NCBI RefSeq assembly: GCF_022429565.1
Contig: NZ_CP092487.1
Location: forward strand, 2,622,001-2,686,000
Length of the DNA stretch: 64,000 nucleotides
Source: Lutibacter sp. A64
GTDB lineage: Bacteria > Bacteroidota > Bacteroidia > Flavobacteriales > Flavobacteriaceae
Direction: 5' to 3'
Shown here: positions 26,006-35,794 of the stretch, one piece after another
Numbering within the stretch: position 1 is the stretch's first letter
Layout: each line of letters opens with the position of its first letter
Position numbers and translations under genes: made by a program
The notes under the pieces: model-generated
Databases searched by the model: none
Seen by the model: the letters and a program-made list of their open reading frames with translations, nothing else
What the model was told of the DNA's origin: nothing

Positions 26006-27790
26006 TTGGAACTAGAAATTCAAATAAAAACATTACCAAATCAACCTGGCGTTTATCAGTATTACGATAAAAACGGCACTATTTTATATATAGGAAAAGC
26101 AAAAAACTTAAAAAAAAGAGTTGCTTCATATTTCAATAAAAATCACGATTATGGCAAAACAAGAGTTTTAGTAAAAAAAATAGCTACAATAAAACACATT
26201 GTAGTAAATACGGAAACCGATGCATTATTATTAGAAAATAATCTAATAAAAAAATACCAACCAAAGTACAATGTAATGCTAAAGGATGACAAAACATATC
26301 CTTGGATTTGCATTAAAAAAGAACGGTTTCCTCGTATATTTTTAACAAGAAATGTAGTAAAAGATGGATCGGAATATTTTGGACCTTATACTTCTGTTAG
26401 AACTGCAAAAGCACTATTAGATTTAATAAAAGAACTCTATCAATTACGCTCTTGCAATTATGATTTAAGCAGAAAAAATGTTTCGGAACTAAAATATAAA
26501 GTCTGTTTAGATTTTCATATTGGAAACTGTAAAGGACCTTGCGAAGGACTACAAACCGAAGAAAGTTATACAAAAGATATTACTGCAATTAGAAATATAA
26601 TTAAAGGAAACTTTAAAGAATCTATTAAATCTTTTCATCAATTAATGATGCGATTTGCAGATACAATGGAGTTTGAAGAAGCCCAAAAAATTAAAGAAAA
26701 AATAGATTTATTGGCCAATTATCAAGCAAAATCTACAGTAGTAAATCCTTCTATAACCAATGTTGATGTTTTCTCAATTGTATCAGACGAAAGTTATAGT
26801 TATGTAAATTTCTTTAAAATTTCTAACGGCTCTATTATCCAATCGCATACAACTGAAATTAAGAAAAAATTAAACGAAACAGACAAACATTTATTAGAAC
26901 TTTTTATTATTGAAATTCGCCAGCGATTTAATTCACAATCTAAAGAAATTTACGTACCATTTAAAGTAGATTTAGGTGAAGGTATTAAAGTTACAGTTCC
27001 AGTTTTAGGAGACAAAAAACGCATTGTAGATTTAAGTATTAGAAATGCAAAATATTATAGACAAGAACAGTTTAAACAAATAAAAATTGTTGATCCAGAT
27101 AGGCATATAAAAAGGCTAATGTCTCAAATGAAAAAAGATTTGCGTTTAGGTGCTGAGCCAAGACATATTGAGTGTTTTGACAACTCAAACATACAAGGTA
27201 CCAATCCTGTTGCAGCTTGTGTAGTTTTTAAAAATGGAAAGCCTAGTAAAAAAGATTATCGAAATTTTAATATTAAAACAGTTGAAGGTCCAGATGATTT
27301 TGCTTCTATGGAAGAAGTCGTTTTTAGAAGGTATAAACGCTTACTAGATGAAGACCAACCATTACCTCAATTAATTGTAATTGATGGAGGAAAAGGGCAG
27401 TTATCTTCTGCTTTAAAAAGCTTAGATCTATTAGGTTTAAGAAATAAAATTGCTATAATAGGAATAGCAAAAAGACTGGAAGAAATTTACTATCCAGACG
27501 ACCCTATACCGTTGTATTTAGATAAAAAATCTGAAACATTAAAAATAATTCAGCAACTAAGAAATGAAGCACATAGATTTGGAATTACACATCATAGAAA
27601 TAAAAGAAGTAAACAAGCGTTAGAAACTGAATTAGAGCAAATCTCTGGTATTGGAAAACAAACTGTTGTAACTTTATTAAAGCATTTTAAATCCACAAAA
27701 AGAGTACGATTAGCATCATTACAAGAATTAGAAAAAGTAATTGGCTCAGCAAGAGCAACTAAAATAATTAACCATTATAATAATAAATAA
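26006..27790 (+). CDS. uvrC: UvrABC excinuclease subunit C
   Basis: 594 residues from a TTG start at 26006; there is a stop codon 33 bases upstream and no nearer ATG, and the GIY-YIG domain begins at residue 8, so TTG is needed. Domains: GIY-YIG nuclease (LPNQPGVYQYYDKNG, ILYIGKAKNLKKRV), a UVR motif (about 200-235, FEEAQKIKEKIDLL), the RNase H-like C-terminal nuclease (ECFDNSNIQGTNPVAACVVF, VIDGGKGQLSSAL) and terminal helix-hairpin-helices (LEQISGIGKQTVVTLLKHF). It makes both incisions in nucleotide excision repair. The next gene starts six bases after its stop. Confidence 0.97.
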   Translation: MELEIQIKTLPNQPGVYQYYDKNGTILYIGKAKNLKKRVASYFNKNHDYGKTRVLVKKIATIKHIVVNTETDALLLENNLIKKYQPKYNVMLKDDKTYPWICIKKERFPRIFLTRNVVKDGSEYFGPYTSVRTAKALLDLIKELYQLRSCNYDLSRKNVSELKYKVCLDFHIGNCKGPCEGLQTEESYTKDITAIRNIIKGNFKESIKSFHQLMMRFADTMEFEEAQKIKEKIDLLANYQAKSTVVNPSITNVDVFSIVSDESYSYVNFFKISNGSIIQSHTTEIKKKLNETDKHLLELFIIEIRQRFNSQSKEIYVPFKVDLGEGIKVTVPVLGDKKRIVDLSIRNAKYYRQEQFKQIKIVDPDRHIKRLMSQMKKDLRLGAEPRHIECFDNSNIQGTNPVAACVVFKNGKPSKKDYRNFNIKTVEGPDDFASMEEVVFRRYKRLLDEDQPLPQLIVIDGGKGQLSSALKSLDLLGLRNKIAIIGIAKRLEEIYYPDDPIPLYLDKKSETLKIIQQLRNEAHRFGITHHRNKRSKQALETELEQISGIGKQTVVTLLKHFKSTKRVRLASLQELEKVIGSARATKIINHYNNK

Positions 27791-27795
27791 ACAGA

Positions 27796-30066
27796 ATGAA
27801 AAAATTTCTAAGTTTAATTTTTATGATTGCATTTGTAGTAGGTTATTCTCAAGAAAAACCTACTAAACAAGATCTTAAGGTCGGTTTAGTTTTAAGTGGT
27901 GGTGGTGCAAAAGGTATTGCACACATTGCTGTATTAAAAGTTTTAGAAGAAACCGGTGTTCGTGTAGATTATATTGGAGGCACAAGTATGGGAGCAATTG
28001 TTGGTGCACTATATGCTTCAGGATATACTGCAAATCAATTAGATTCTATAGTGCGAGTTATAGATTTTGAAAAAATTTTAACTGACCAAACACCAAGAAA
28101 ATCTAAACCGTTTTACGAAAAAGAAATTGGAGAAAAATACTCACTATCATTACCGGTTAAAAATAAAAAAGTAGGCATTCCAAGAGCTATGTCCGAGGGG
28201 CAAAATGTACTTAACTTACTTACCAAACTAACACAACACGTTAATAATATTACCGATTTTAATAAATTACCAATCCCTTTTGTATGTATTGCAACAAATT
28301 TAGAAACAGGGAAACAAGAAGTATTAAATTCAGGTTTTTTACCTGAAGCAGTAAAAGCAAGTGGTTCTTTTCCAACCCTTTTGGCGCCTGTTGAAATTGA
28401 TGGGAAAATATTAACCGATGGAGGTATTGTAAACAATTTCCCTGTCGATGAAGTTAAAAATATGGGTGCAGATGTTATAATTGGAGTAGATATTCAAAGT
28501 GGTTTAGACAAGAAAGAAAATTTAGGCTCTGCCGTTGCAATACTAAATCAAATTGTTGGTTTTCAAATGTATACAACATTAGAATCTAAATACAAAAAAG
28601 TAGATATTCTAATAAAACCAGATGTAAACAATTACAATGTTGTTTCTTTTGACAAAGGAAAAGAAATTATGGAAGCTGGAGATGTAGCTTCTAGAGAACA
28701 CATAAGCGAACTAAAAGCTATTGCAAATCAACAAACACATAAAAAAAATCCTAAAATTGAAACAAAACAATTAATATATGATATAAATAGTATCAGTATT
28801 GAAGGGAATGTTAATTATACAAGAGCTTATATTTTAGGAAAACTAAATTTTAAAAAACAAGACAAAACAGACTACAATAAATTAATTGAAGGCATTAACA
28901 ACCTGTATGCTACTGGTAACTTTGAAAACATACAATATAAAATTATTGATAATGAAGAAGCTGAGGGTGGTAGCACACTAAATTTAAAGGTAAAAGAAAA
29001 TAAGGTCTCTAATTATATACAATTTGGAGCACATTTTGACGACCTTTATAAAACAGGTATTGTTATAAATTCTACTGCAAAACACCTTTTAAATAAAAAC
29101 GATATATTTTCGGCAGACCTAGTTTTAGGTGATAATATTAGATACAATCTAGATTATTTTATAGACAATGGTTTTTACACCAGTTTTGGAATAAAATCGA
29201 GATATAATAGCTTTAATTCAAATATGAATTTTAATCAAACAAATGGTATTATTGACGAATCTAATATTAATGAAATAAATTTAGTATATGAAGATTTTAC
29301 AAATCAAATTTATTTTCAAACAGTATTTAATAGGCGGTTTGCAATAGGTGTTGGTGGTGAATATAAACATATAAAAGCATTTACTGAAACACTTTCATCT
29401 CTTACCACTAGCAATAGTGCTTCAGCAAATAGAAAAAAACGAGGTTACTTTGATAATTCTGATTATCTTAATCTAATAGCTTATTTAAAAATTGATACAT
29501 ACGATAAGAAGTATTTTCAGAAAAATGGAGTCTTTTTAGATGTAGATTTTAAATGGTATTTAGCTTCATCAGAATATAAAAGTGATTTTTTACCAGAGTA
29601 CATAAATTTTGATTCTTTTTCACAATTAAAAGGTAAGTTTGGTATTGCTCATACTTTTTTCAACAAATTAACAGCTCATTTTAGATCAGAAGCCGGAATT
29701 ACAATTGGAGATAATAACAATAGAGCTATAGATTATAATATTGGTGGTTATGGAGAAAATCTTATAAATACTTTTATACCATTTTATGGCTATGATTTAG
29801 CCGAGCTAAATTCAAATTCTTTCTTAAAATCTGGATTAACACTTCGATATCAGTTTTTACCAAAAAATTATTTATCTGCCACAGCTAATTATGCAAGAGT
29901 AGAACGCGATTTATTTAATGAAGGAAATATTTTTGAGAACACCAAATCTGGCTATATGGTAGGTTATGGAATAGATACTTTTTTAGGGCCTGTAGAAATA
30001 AACTACTCTTGGTCTCCAGACCATTCTGAGAGTTTTTGGCATTTTAATGTTGGGTATTGGTTTTAA
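27796..30066 (+). CDS. Patatin-like phospholipase fused to POTRA and outer-membrane beta-barrel
   Basis: 756 residues with a signal peptide (1-19, ending GYSQE). A patatin domain (about 27-230) has the oxyanion loop SGGGAKG, the nucleophile Ser64 in GGTSMG and the catalytic Asp208 in LTDGGIVNNFP. Then a POTRA-like segment (about 325-400: ISIEGNVNYTRAYILGKLN, in part) and a C-terminal barrel (about 400-756) rich in alternating residues and ending with a terminal Phe (FNVGYWF). This is the type Vd (PlpD-like) or patatin/BamA architecture. It is co-directional with uvrC (5-base gap). The lipase may be surface-exposed, released or periplasmic; not known here. Confidence 0.9.
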   Translation: MKKFLSLIFMIAFVVGYSQEKPTKQDLKVGLVLSGGGAKGIAHIAVLKVLEETGVRVDYIGGTSMGAIVGALYASGYTANQLDSIVRVIDFEKILTDQTPRKSKPFYEKEIGEKYSLSLPVKNKKVGIPRAMSEGQNVLNLLTKLTQHVNNITDFNKLPIPFVCIATNLETGKQEVLNSGFLPEAVKASGSFPTLLAPVEIDGKILTDGGIVNNFPVDEVKNMGADVIIGVDIQSGLDKKENLGSAVAILNQIVGFQMYTTLESKYKKVDILIKPDVNNYNVVSFDKGKEIMEAGDVASREHISELKAIANQQTHKKNPKIETKQLIYDINSISIEGNVNYTRAYILGKLNFKKQDKTDYNKLIEGINNLYATGNFENIQYKIIDNEEAEGGSTLNLKVKENKVSNYIQFGAHFDDLYKTGIVINSTAKHLLNKNDIFSADLVLGDNIRYNLDYFIDNGFYTSFGIKSRYNSFNSNMNFNQTNGIIDESNINEINLVYEDFTNQIYFQTVFNRRFAIGVGGEYKHIKAFTETLSSLTTSNSASANRKKRGYFDNSDYLNLIAYLKIDTYDKKYFQKNGVFLDVDFKWYLASSEYKSDFLPEYINFDSFSQLKGKFGIAHTFFNKLTAHFRSEAGITIGDNNNRAIDYNIGGYGENLINTFIPFYGYDLAELNSNSFLKSGLTLRYQFLPKNYLSATANYARVERDLFNEGNIFENTKSGYMVGYGIDTFLGPVEINYSWSPDHSESFWHFNVGYWF

Positions 30067-30067
30067 A

Positions 30068-30095
30068 AAAAGCCCTACAATTAAGTAGGACTTTT
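30068..30095. terminator. Terminator between the patatin and RNase E/G genes
   Basis: Stem AAAAGCCCTAC / GTAGGACTTTT with one mismatch and a 6-base loop, flanked by A and T runs; it lies between convergent genes and can act both ways. Confidence 0.75.
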
Positions 30096-30112
30096 ATAAG
30101 ATATTGTATGCA

Positions 30113-31663
30113 TTATTTAATTAATTCACCTTTGTTATTGGTAAATTCAAAATTTAAATATTGATAAGCATCTCTAGGTAAAATTTTAATCCACTTTTTG
30201 TATTTTGCAAACCATCTGTGTTGTATAGATGGGAATCCTTTTTTTAAATATGCAGCAATAAAAGGATGTACATTAAGTATTAACTTTTTTTGATCTTTTA
30301 AGGTAATTAATCTTTCTAATTCAGCTTCAATTTTGTCAATAATAACAATTGGAGCTTCAACCTCTCCTACTCCACTCGGATTAGGTTCTTGAGTTTTAAT
30401 TACTAATTCAGGTCGTACTCTTTGTCGTGTAATTTGAATTAAACCAAATTTACTTGGAGGCAATATTTTATGTTTAGTTCTATCAAATGCCATTTCATTT
30501 CTTAAATGATCATAGAGTTTTTGTCTATGTTCAGCAGTATGCAAATCAATAAAATCTACAACAATAATTCCTCCCATATCACGTAATTGTAATTGTCTAG
30601 CAATTTCAGATGCGGCAATTAAATTCACTTCTAGAGCAGTATCTTCTTGAGACATTGCTTTATTAGATCTATTACCACTATTTACATCAATTACATGAAG
30701 TGCTTCGGTATGTTCAATTACTAAATAAGCTCCTTTACTCATCGAAACTGTTTTACCAAATGACGTTTTAATTTGGCGTTCTATTCCAAATTTTTCAAAA
30801 ATTGGAAGTTTTGATTTGTATAAGGATACAATAGACTCTTTTTCTGGCGCAATTTCTTGTAAATATTCTTTCGTTTCTAAATACATTGTTTCATCATTTG
30901 TTACAATACTTGTAAAAGAATCGTTAAAAATATCTCTTAAAATTGAAGAAGCTCTATTTAACTCACTTAATACTTTTATAGGTGTTTGTGGTGCCCTAGA
31001 AGTTCTTATTTTCTTGCACATTACAACCCACCTTTCTAAAGAATTTTGTAAATCTTTATCTAAATCTGCTACTTTTTTATTTTCCGCAACAGTTCTAATA
31101 ATAACTCCAAAACCTTTAGGTTTAATGCTTTTAATTAGTCTTTTTAATCGCTCTTTTTCTTCGGGATCCATTATTTTTTGAGAAACGGAAACGCGATCAG
31201 AAAAAGGAACTAAAACCAAATATCTACCTGCAATTGAAATTTCAGAGCTCATTCTTGGCCCTTTTGTAGATATAGGTTCTTTAACTATTTGAACTAATAA
31301 GTTTTGACCTGTTTTTAATACATCAGCTATAGATCCATTTTTATCAATGTCTTTTTCTAGCTGAAAGTTTTTTAAAGTGTAATCTTTAATTTTACCTGAG
31401 CTTATACCCTTTATAAATTTATTTAATGATTTTAACTGCGCACCTAAATCATGATAATGCAAAAAACCGTCTTTTGAATAACCTACGTTTACAAACGAGG
31501 CATTTAAACCGGTTAATACTTTACCTATTTTAGCTAAAAAAACGTCTCCAACAGAAAATTTATTTTCGTTAGATTCATTATTTAATGCAGTTAATCTACC
31601 ATCTTTTAATAAGGCAAAATCAATATCAGAGGAATTTGATCGTATAATTAATTCTGTTTTCAC
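30113..31663 (-). CDS. rng: Ribonuclease E/G family protein
   Basis: 516 residues from a GTG start at 31663 (KTELIIRSNSSDIDFALLKDG is the family N-terminus, so no longer start is needed). An S1-like RNA-binding domain (about 38-125) is followed by the catalytic region with the Mg-binding aspartates in ALHVIDVNSGNRSNK and GGIIVVDFIDLH. RNase G-type length without the long E-type scaffold tail. It processes rRNA and mRNA 5' ends in the cytoplasm. The order rng, small basic gene, HU gene on the minus strand, divergent from mutY-ssb-gldE-gldD, is common in Flavobacteriaceae. Confidence 0.93.
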   Translation of the reverse strand: MKTELIIRSNSSDIDFALLKDGRLTALNNESNENKFSVGDVFLAKIGKVLTGLNASFVNVGYSKDGFLHYHDLGAQLKSLNKFIKGISSGKIKDYTLKNFQLEKDIDKNGSIADVLKTGQNLLVQIVKEPISTKGPRMSSEISIAGRYLVLVPFSDRVSVSQKIMDPEEKERLKRLIKSIKPKGFGVIIRTVAENKKVADLDKDLQNSLERWVVMCKKIRTSRAPQTPIKVLSELNRASSILRDIFNDSFTSIVTNDETMYLETKEYLQEIAPEKESIVSLYKSKLPIFEKFGIERQIKTSFGKTVSMSKGAYLVIEHTEALHVIDVNSGNRSNKAMSQEDTALEVNLIAASEIARQLQLRDMGGIIVVDFIDLHTAEHRQKLYDHLRNEMAFDRTKHKILPPSKFGLIQITRQRVRPELVIKTQEPNPSGVGEVEAPIVIIDKIEAELERLITLKDQKKLILNVHPFIAAYLKKGFPSIQHRWFAKYKKWIKILPRDAYQYLNFEFTNNKGELIK

Positions 31664-31809
31664 TCTGAATTGTTTTTGTGTTCAACCACCTAAATAATTG
31701 AACGATTTATAATTAAGTTTTACAGGATTTTTACCCAACAATAGTTACTACTTAGCAACTATTTATTTCAATGAACTTTGTTTAAAGTCAAAGAAAAAGT
31801 AAGCTTAGC

Positions 31810-31902
31810 TTACTTTTTCTTCTTATGTCTATTAGCTCTTGCTCTTTTTTTACGTTTATGAGTAGAGATTTTAGCTCTTTTTCTTTTTTTACCACTTGGC
31901 AT
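31810..31902 (-). CDS. 30-residue highly basic protein, possibly ribosomal
   Basis: A 30-codon frame between the RNase E/G and HU genes. The product begins MPSGKKRKRAK and ends ANRHKKKK; over half of the residues are Lys, Arg or His and there are no acidic residues at all. Such composition and size fit a small ribosomal or rRNA-binding protein. A novel small protein (bL38) has been reported in the Flavobacterium ribosome and this may be related, but I cannot confirm that. The name is therefore left open. The frame is supported by in-frame ATG, TAA stop and composition quite unlike noncoding AT-rich DNA. Confidence 0.72.
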   Translation of the reverse strand: MPSGKKRKRAKISTHKRKKRARANRHKKKK

Positions 31903-31934
31903 AATAGAATGTTGTTTAGTGTTAATAAATCTTT

Positions 31935-32234
31935 TTAAACTGTAGTAGCAACTTCAACATTACTTTTTACACCCTCTACAAATACTTTTGCAGGTTTAAA
32001 AGCTGGAATGTTGTGTGCTGGTATTTTAATTGTAGTATTTTTTGAAATGTTTCTTCCAGTTTTCTCAGCTCTAGTTTTAATAATAAAACTTCCAAAACCT
32101 CTCAAGTAAACATTGTCTCCCTTTTCTAAAGAATTTTTTACCTCTTCCATAAACGCTTCAACAGTTGCTAAAACATCTGCTTTTTCTATTCCAGATTTTT
32201 CTGAAATATTTGATACGATTTCTGCTTTCGTCAT
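31935..32234 (-). CDS. HU/IHF-family DNA-binding protein
   Basis: 99 residues. Typical HU features: N-terminal helices MTKAEIVSNISEKSG, the LRGFGSFIIKTRAEKTGRN beta-arm start, and the DNA-intercalating arm with NTTIKIPAHNIPAFKPAK (proline near 75). It bends DNA and organises the nucleoid. Its promoter (32276-32307) has a good -33/-7 pair. The conserved order with the RNase E/G gene supports the call; I cannot separate HU from IHF-like subtypes. Confidence 0.95.
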   Translation of the reverse strand: MTKAEIVSNISEKSGIEKADVLATVEAFMEEVKNSLEKGDNVYLRGFGSFIIKTRAEKTGRNISKNTTIKIPAHNIPAFKPAKVFVEGVKSNVEVATTV

Positions 32235-32275
32235 TTTTAAATATAGTTATATATGTTATTATAAATTTAAGACGG

Positions 32276-32307
32276 CAAATATAGGATATAATAATCAAAA
32301 TCAAAAA
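32276..32307 (-). promoter_or_regulatory. Promoter of the HU gene
   Basis: Minus strand: -33 TTTTTG (32302-32307) and -7 TATATTTG (32276-32283), spacing 18 bases, a near-ideal Bacteroidota promoter. Confidence 0.65.
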
Positions 32308-32366
32308 GTTAATTCATTAAAATTAATCAATTAAAACATGTAATATTGCATTTCTTAAATAAAGCA

Positions 32367-33407
32367 ATGAAATTTTCTAACCATTTAGTAGACTGGTATT
32401 TACATAATAAAAGAAGTTTGCCTTGGCGCACAACTAAAAATCCTTATCATATTTGGTTGTCTGAAATTATTCTTCAACAAACTAGAATTGACCAAGGAAT
32501 GGCGTATTATTTTAAATTTACAACGCAATTTCCTTCAATTTTTGACTTAGCTACTGCTTCAGAAGAAACAGTGCTAAAATTATGGCAAGGCTTAGGCTAT
32601 TATTCGAGAGCTAGAAACCTTCATTTTTCAGCAAAATATATTGTTAACGACTTAAATGGTGTTTTCCCTTCCAATTATAAAGATCTCCTTAAACTTAAAG
32701 GTGTTGGAGATTATACCGCTTCAGCAATAGCTTCAATTTGTTTTAACGAACCAACAGCTGTGGTTGATGGAAATGTTTATAGAGTTTTAGCTCGTTATTT
32801 TGGAATTGACACTCCTATTAATACAACTAAAGGAATTAAAGAGTTTAAACTACTAGCTCAAGAACTTATAAATACGGAAATTCCAGGAACGTACAACCAA
32901 GCTATTATGGAGTTTGGTGCAATACAATGCAAACCTCAAAATCCAGATTGCAATAAATGTCCGCTTAATACTAGCTGCATAGCATTGTCTAAAAACACCA
33001 TAAAATTACTACCCGTAAAAGAAAAAAAATTAAAAATACGAAAGCGCTACTTTAATTATTTGGTAATACAAACTGAAAATAACCATACACAACTGGTGAA
33101 ACGAGAAAAAGGAATTTGGATGAATATGTACCAATTTCCTTTAATTGAAACTAACACCCCAATTAATCAACAAGAATTAATAGAACACAAAATCTTTAAC
33201 AACTTATTTAAACACACAAATGTATCTATTAAACTACATACTAAAATAGTTAAGCCTCATAAATTATCGCATCAACATATTTTTACAAAATTTTGGATCA
33301 TAAAAACACCTAATTCGTTAAATTTTAGACATTCATGGAGCGATATTAAAAAATACCCCGTACCAGTTTTAATAGATAATTTTTTAAATGAATTTAATTA
33401 CAACTAA
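32367..33407 (+). CDS. mutY: A/G-specific adenine DNA glycosylase
   Basis: 346 residues from the ATG at 32367; the upstream in-frame TTG (32346) adds nothing conserved. Catalytic Glu33 in WLSEIILQQTR, the helix-hairpin-helix LKGVGDYTASAIAS, catalytic Asp134 in AVVDGNVYRV, and a [4Fe-4S] cluster Cys188-Cys195-Cys198-Cys204. A C-terminal Nudix-like domain (about 225-345) recognises 8-oxoguanine. It removes adenine mispaired with 8-oxoG. The ssb gene follows after a short A-rich gap, and the order mutY, ssb, gldE, gldD is conserved in gliding flavobacteria. Confidence 0.96.
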   Translation: MKFSNHLVDWYLHNKRSLPWRTTKNPYHIWLSEIILQQTRIDQGMAYYFKFTTQFPSIFDLATASEETVLKLWQGLGYYSRARNLHFSAKYIVNDLNGVFPSNYKDLLKLKGVGDYTASAIASICFNEPTAVVDGNVYRVLARYFGIDTPINTTKGIKEFKLLAQELINTEIPGTYNQAIMEFGAIQCKPQNPDCNKCPLNTSCIALSKNTIKLLPVKEKKLKIRKRYFNYLVIQTENNHTQLVKREKGIWMNMYQFPLIETNTPINQQELIEHKIFNNLFKHTNVSIKLHTKIVKPHKLSHQHIFTKFWIIKTPNSLNFRHSWSDIKKYPVPVLIDNFLNEFNYN

Positions 33408-33447
33408 AATTTTTAGTACTTTTGATTAAATAATAATACATAAAAAA

Positions 33448-33894
33448 ATGGCTGGAACAATAAACAAAGTAATTCTTATTGGACATTTAGGAGACAATAT
33501 AAAAATGCACTATTTTGAAGGTGGAAATTCAATAGGTCGTTTTCCTTTAGCCACTAATGAAACTTACACAAATAAACAAACAGGGGATAAAGTAAGCACT
33601 ACAGAATGGCATAATATTATTGTTAGAAATAAATTAGCCGAAATCTGCGAAAAATACTTAAGCACAGGAGATAAAGTATATTGCGAAGGCAGAATAAAAA
33701 CACGCCAATGGGAAGCTGAAGACGGTTCTAAAAGATATAGTACTGAAATACACGTTTCGGATATGACTTTTTTAACTACCAAAAAAGAATTAAATGCTCC
33801 ACAACCAAAAGTAGAAAACAAACAAGTTGAACCTCCTAAAAAAGAAACTTCTTCTTCTGATACTTCTGAAGCTGAAGACGATTTACCATTCTAA
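33448..33894 (+). CDS. ssb: Single-stranded DNA-binding protein
   Basis: 148 residues: an OB-fold (about 1-108; NKVILIGHLGDN, EWHNIIVRNKLAEICEKYL, YCEGRIKTRQWEAEDG), a charged linker (EVNKQVEPPKK region) and the acidic protein-interaction tail EAEDDLPF. It coats single-stranded DNA in replication and repair and recruits partners by the DDLPF tail. Positioned right after mutY and before gldE in a likely operon. Confidence 0.97.
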   Translation: MAGTINKVILIGHLGDNIKMHYFEGGNSIGRFPLATNETYTNKQTGDKVSTTEWHNIIVRNKLAEICEKYLSTGDKVYCEGRIKTRQWEAEDGSKRYSTEIHVSDMTFLTTKKELNAPQPKVENKQVEPPKKETSSSDTSEAEDDLPF

Positions 33895-33915
33895 GTTTAA
33901 TTAAATAAAAAACAA

Positions 33916-35232
33916 TTGGATCCTGAACCCACACTTTTAGTCACAACCTTAATTGAAAGCCTTAATATTTGGCTACTTCTTAGTTTTATAATGTTATTTT
34001 TATTGCTGACACTTTCGGCTCTAATTTCTGGTGCTGAAGTTGCCTTTTTCTCACTTTCAAGAACTACGTTAGCAAATGCTCTAGAATCTGAATCTAACAA
34101 ACAAAAAACAGTAGTTAAATTATTAGAAAATCCTCAAAAATTATTGGCTACAATACTAATATCTAATAACTTTATTAATATATTGGTTGTATTAATTTTC
34201 GCCTATATTGGTGAAACTATTTTTAGTAACATCACATCTTATTTGTTAAAATTTTTAATAGAAGTTGTATTAGTTACCTTTTTAATTTTACTTTTTGGAG
34301 AAGTATTACCAAAAGTTTATGCTTCTAGAAACTCTTTAAAATTCGCCACTTTTATGGCAGTACCACTAAAAGTTTTAAATTCTGCTTTAACAGTAGTTAG
34401 CTTACCTTTAATGAATTTAACCAATAGTATTGAAAACAAATTAGGGAAAAAACAATCTAACCTTTCTGTAGAAAAATTATCTCAAGCCTTAGAATTAACT
34501 TCAAATGAAGCTACATCACAAGACGAACAAAAAATTTTACAAGGTATTGTTAGCTTTGGAAATACAGAAACTGGTCAAGTAATGACACCTAGAATAGATG
34601 TTTTTGCAATTTCTAGCAGCGAATCTTACAGCACCATTATAAATAAAATTGCAACTAAAGGATTTTCTAGAAACCCTGTTTATAATGAAAATACCGATAA
34701 TATTATTGGTGTTTTATACGCCAAAGATTTATTACCACATTTAAATAAAAAAGATTATAAATGGCAAGATTTAATTAGAGACCCTTACTTTGTTCCTGAA
34801 AATAAAAAACTAGACGATCTTTTAAAAGAATTTCAAGAAAAGAAAAATCATTTAGCAATTGTAGTTGATGAATACGGTGGAACTAGCGGTGTAATTTCTC
34901 TTGAAGATGTAATTGAAGAAATAGTTGGAGACATTAATGATGAATTTGATGATGAAGATATTTTATACTCTAAACTAGACGCTAACAACTATATATTCGA
35001 CGGTAAAACAAACTTAAAAGATTTTCATAAAATATTAGAAATTCAAGACACAGAAATATTTGATAAAAACAAAGGAGAATCTGAAACTATTGCAGGATTT
35101 ATTTTAGAAATTTGCGGAAAATTCCCAAAAAAGAACGAAATAATAAAATTCAGTTCTTATACGTTTAAAATTGAATCTATGGACAAAAAAAGAATCAAAC
35201 AAATTAAAGTTACAACCCATAAAAATCCATAA
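33916..35232 (+). CDS. gldE: Gliding-motility-associated CNNM/CBS membrane protein GldE
   Basis: 438 residues from a TTG start at 33916 (no ATG nearby; 21 bases after ssb). A DUF21/CNNM transmembrane domain (about 15-180; ALISGAEVAFFSLSRTTLANA) is followed by paired CBS domains (TGQVMTPRIDVFAISS, LAIVVDEYGGTSGVISLEDVIEEIVGD) and a CorC/HlyC domain at the C-terminus. GldE supports GldD function in gliding and type IX secretion in Flavobacterium johnsoniae; the CNNM fold also suggests ion handling. The assignment rests strongly on the adjacent gldD. A paralog lies at 57284-58378. Confidence 0.88.
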   Translation: MDPEPTLLVTTLIESLNIWLLLSFIMLFLLLTLSALISGAEVAFFSLSRTTLANALESESNKQKTVVKLLENPQKLLATILISNNFINILVVLIFAYIGETIFSNITSYLLKFLIEVVLVTFLILLFGEVLPKVYASRNSLKFATFMAVPLKVLNSALTVVSLPLMNLTNSIENKLGKKQSNLSVEKLSQALELTSNEATSQDEQKILQGIVSFGNTETGQVMTPRIDVFAISSSESYSTIINKIATKGFSRNPVYNENTDNIIGVLYAKDLLPHLNKKDYKWQDLIRDPYFVPENKKLDDLLKEFQEKKNHLAIVVDEYGGTSGVISLEDVIEEIVGDINDEFDDEDILYSKLDANNYIFDGKTNLKDFHKILEIQDTEIFDKNKGESETIAGFILEICGKFPKKNEIIKFSSYTFKIESMDKKRIKQIKVTTHKNP

Positions 35233-35239
35233 AAATTTA

Positions 35240-35794
35240 ATGAAAAATTTTATTTTAATGTTAGCAGTGTTTTTAGTTGTAATTTCTTGTACAAACAACA
35301 CCTTACCTAAACCAAAACCTTATTTAAAATTACAATACCCCGAAGCTTCTTATACCACCTTTAATTCTAAATGTCCCTATAATTTCGAATACTCTAAAGG
35401 TGCTGTAATTTCTATTAAAGAAAACTGTTGGGCCAGCATTAAATATCCAAAATTAAAAGCAACAATACACATAACGTATAGAGAAATAAATAATAATTTA
35501 GATGAAATTTTAAAAGAAGTAGAAAAACTCACTTACGAACACACCATAAAAGCAGACGCTATTCCCAATGCATTGCCTTATGAAAACTTCAACAAACATG
35601 TATACGCTAAACTATACAATGTTGAAGGAAACGTTGCATCAAATATTCAATTTATGGCAACAGATAGTGTAAAAAATGTACTTGCAGGGTCTTTATATTT
35701 TTACACAAAACCAAATTACGATTCAATTTTACCAGCAGTAAAATACATAGAAAAAGATTTAATTCATCTAATTGAAACTTTAGAATGGAAATAA
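35240..35794 (+). CDS. gldD: Gliding motility lipoprotein GldD
   Basis: 184 residues from the ATG at 35240, which gives a proper lipoprotein signal MKNFILMLAVFLVVISCT (lipobox VISC, Cys18). The mature part fits GldD: PKPKPYLKLQYPEASY near the start and a mixed alpha/beta body with YPKLKATIHITYREINNN. GldD is required for gliding and for the type IX secretion machinery in F. johnsoniae. It begins 7 bases after gldE and its last 10 bases overlap the heme A synthase gene, so translation is probably coupled. Confidence 0.9.
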   Translation: MKNFILMLAVFLVVISCTNNTLPKPKPYLKLQYPEASYTTFNSKCPYNFEYSKGAVISIKENCWASIKYPKLKATIHITYREINNNLDEILKEVEKLTYEHTIKADAIPNALPYENFNKHVYAKLYNVEGNVASNIQFMATDSVKNVLAGSLYFYTKPNYDSILPAVKYIEKDLIHLIETLEWK

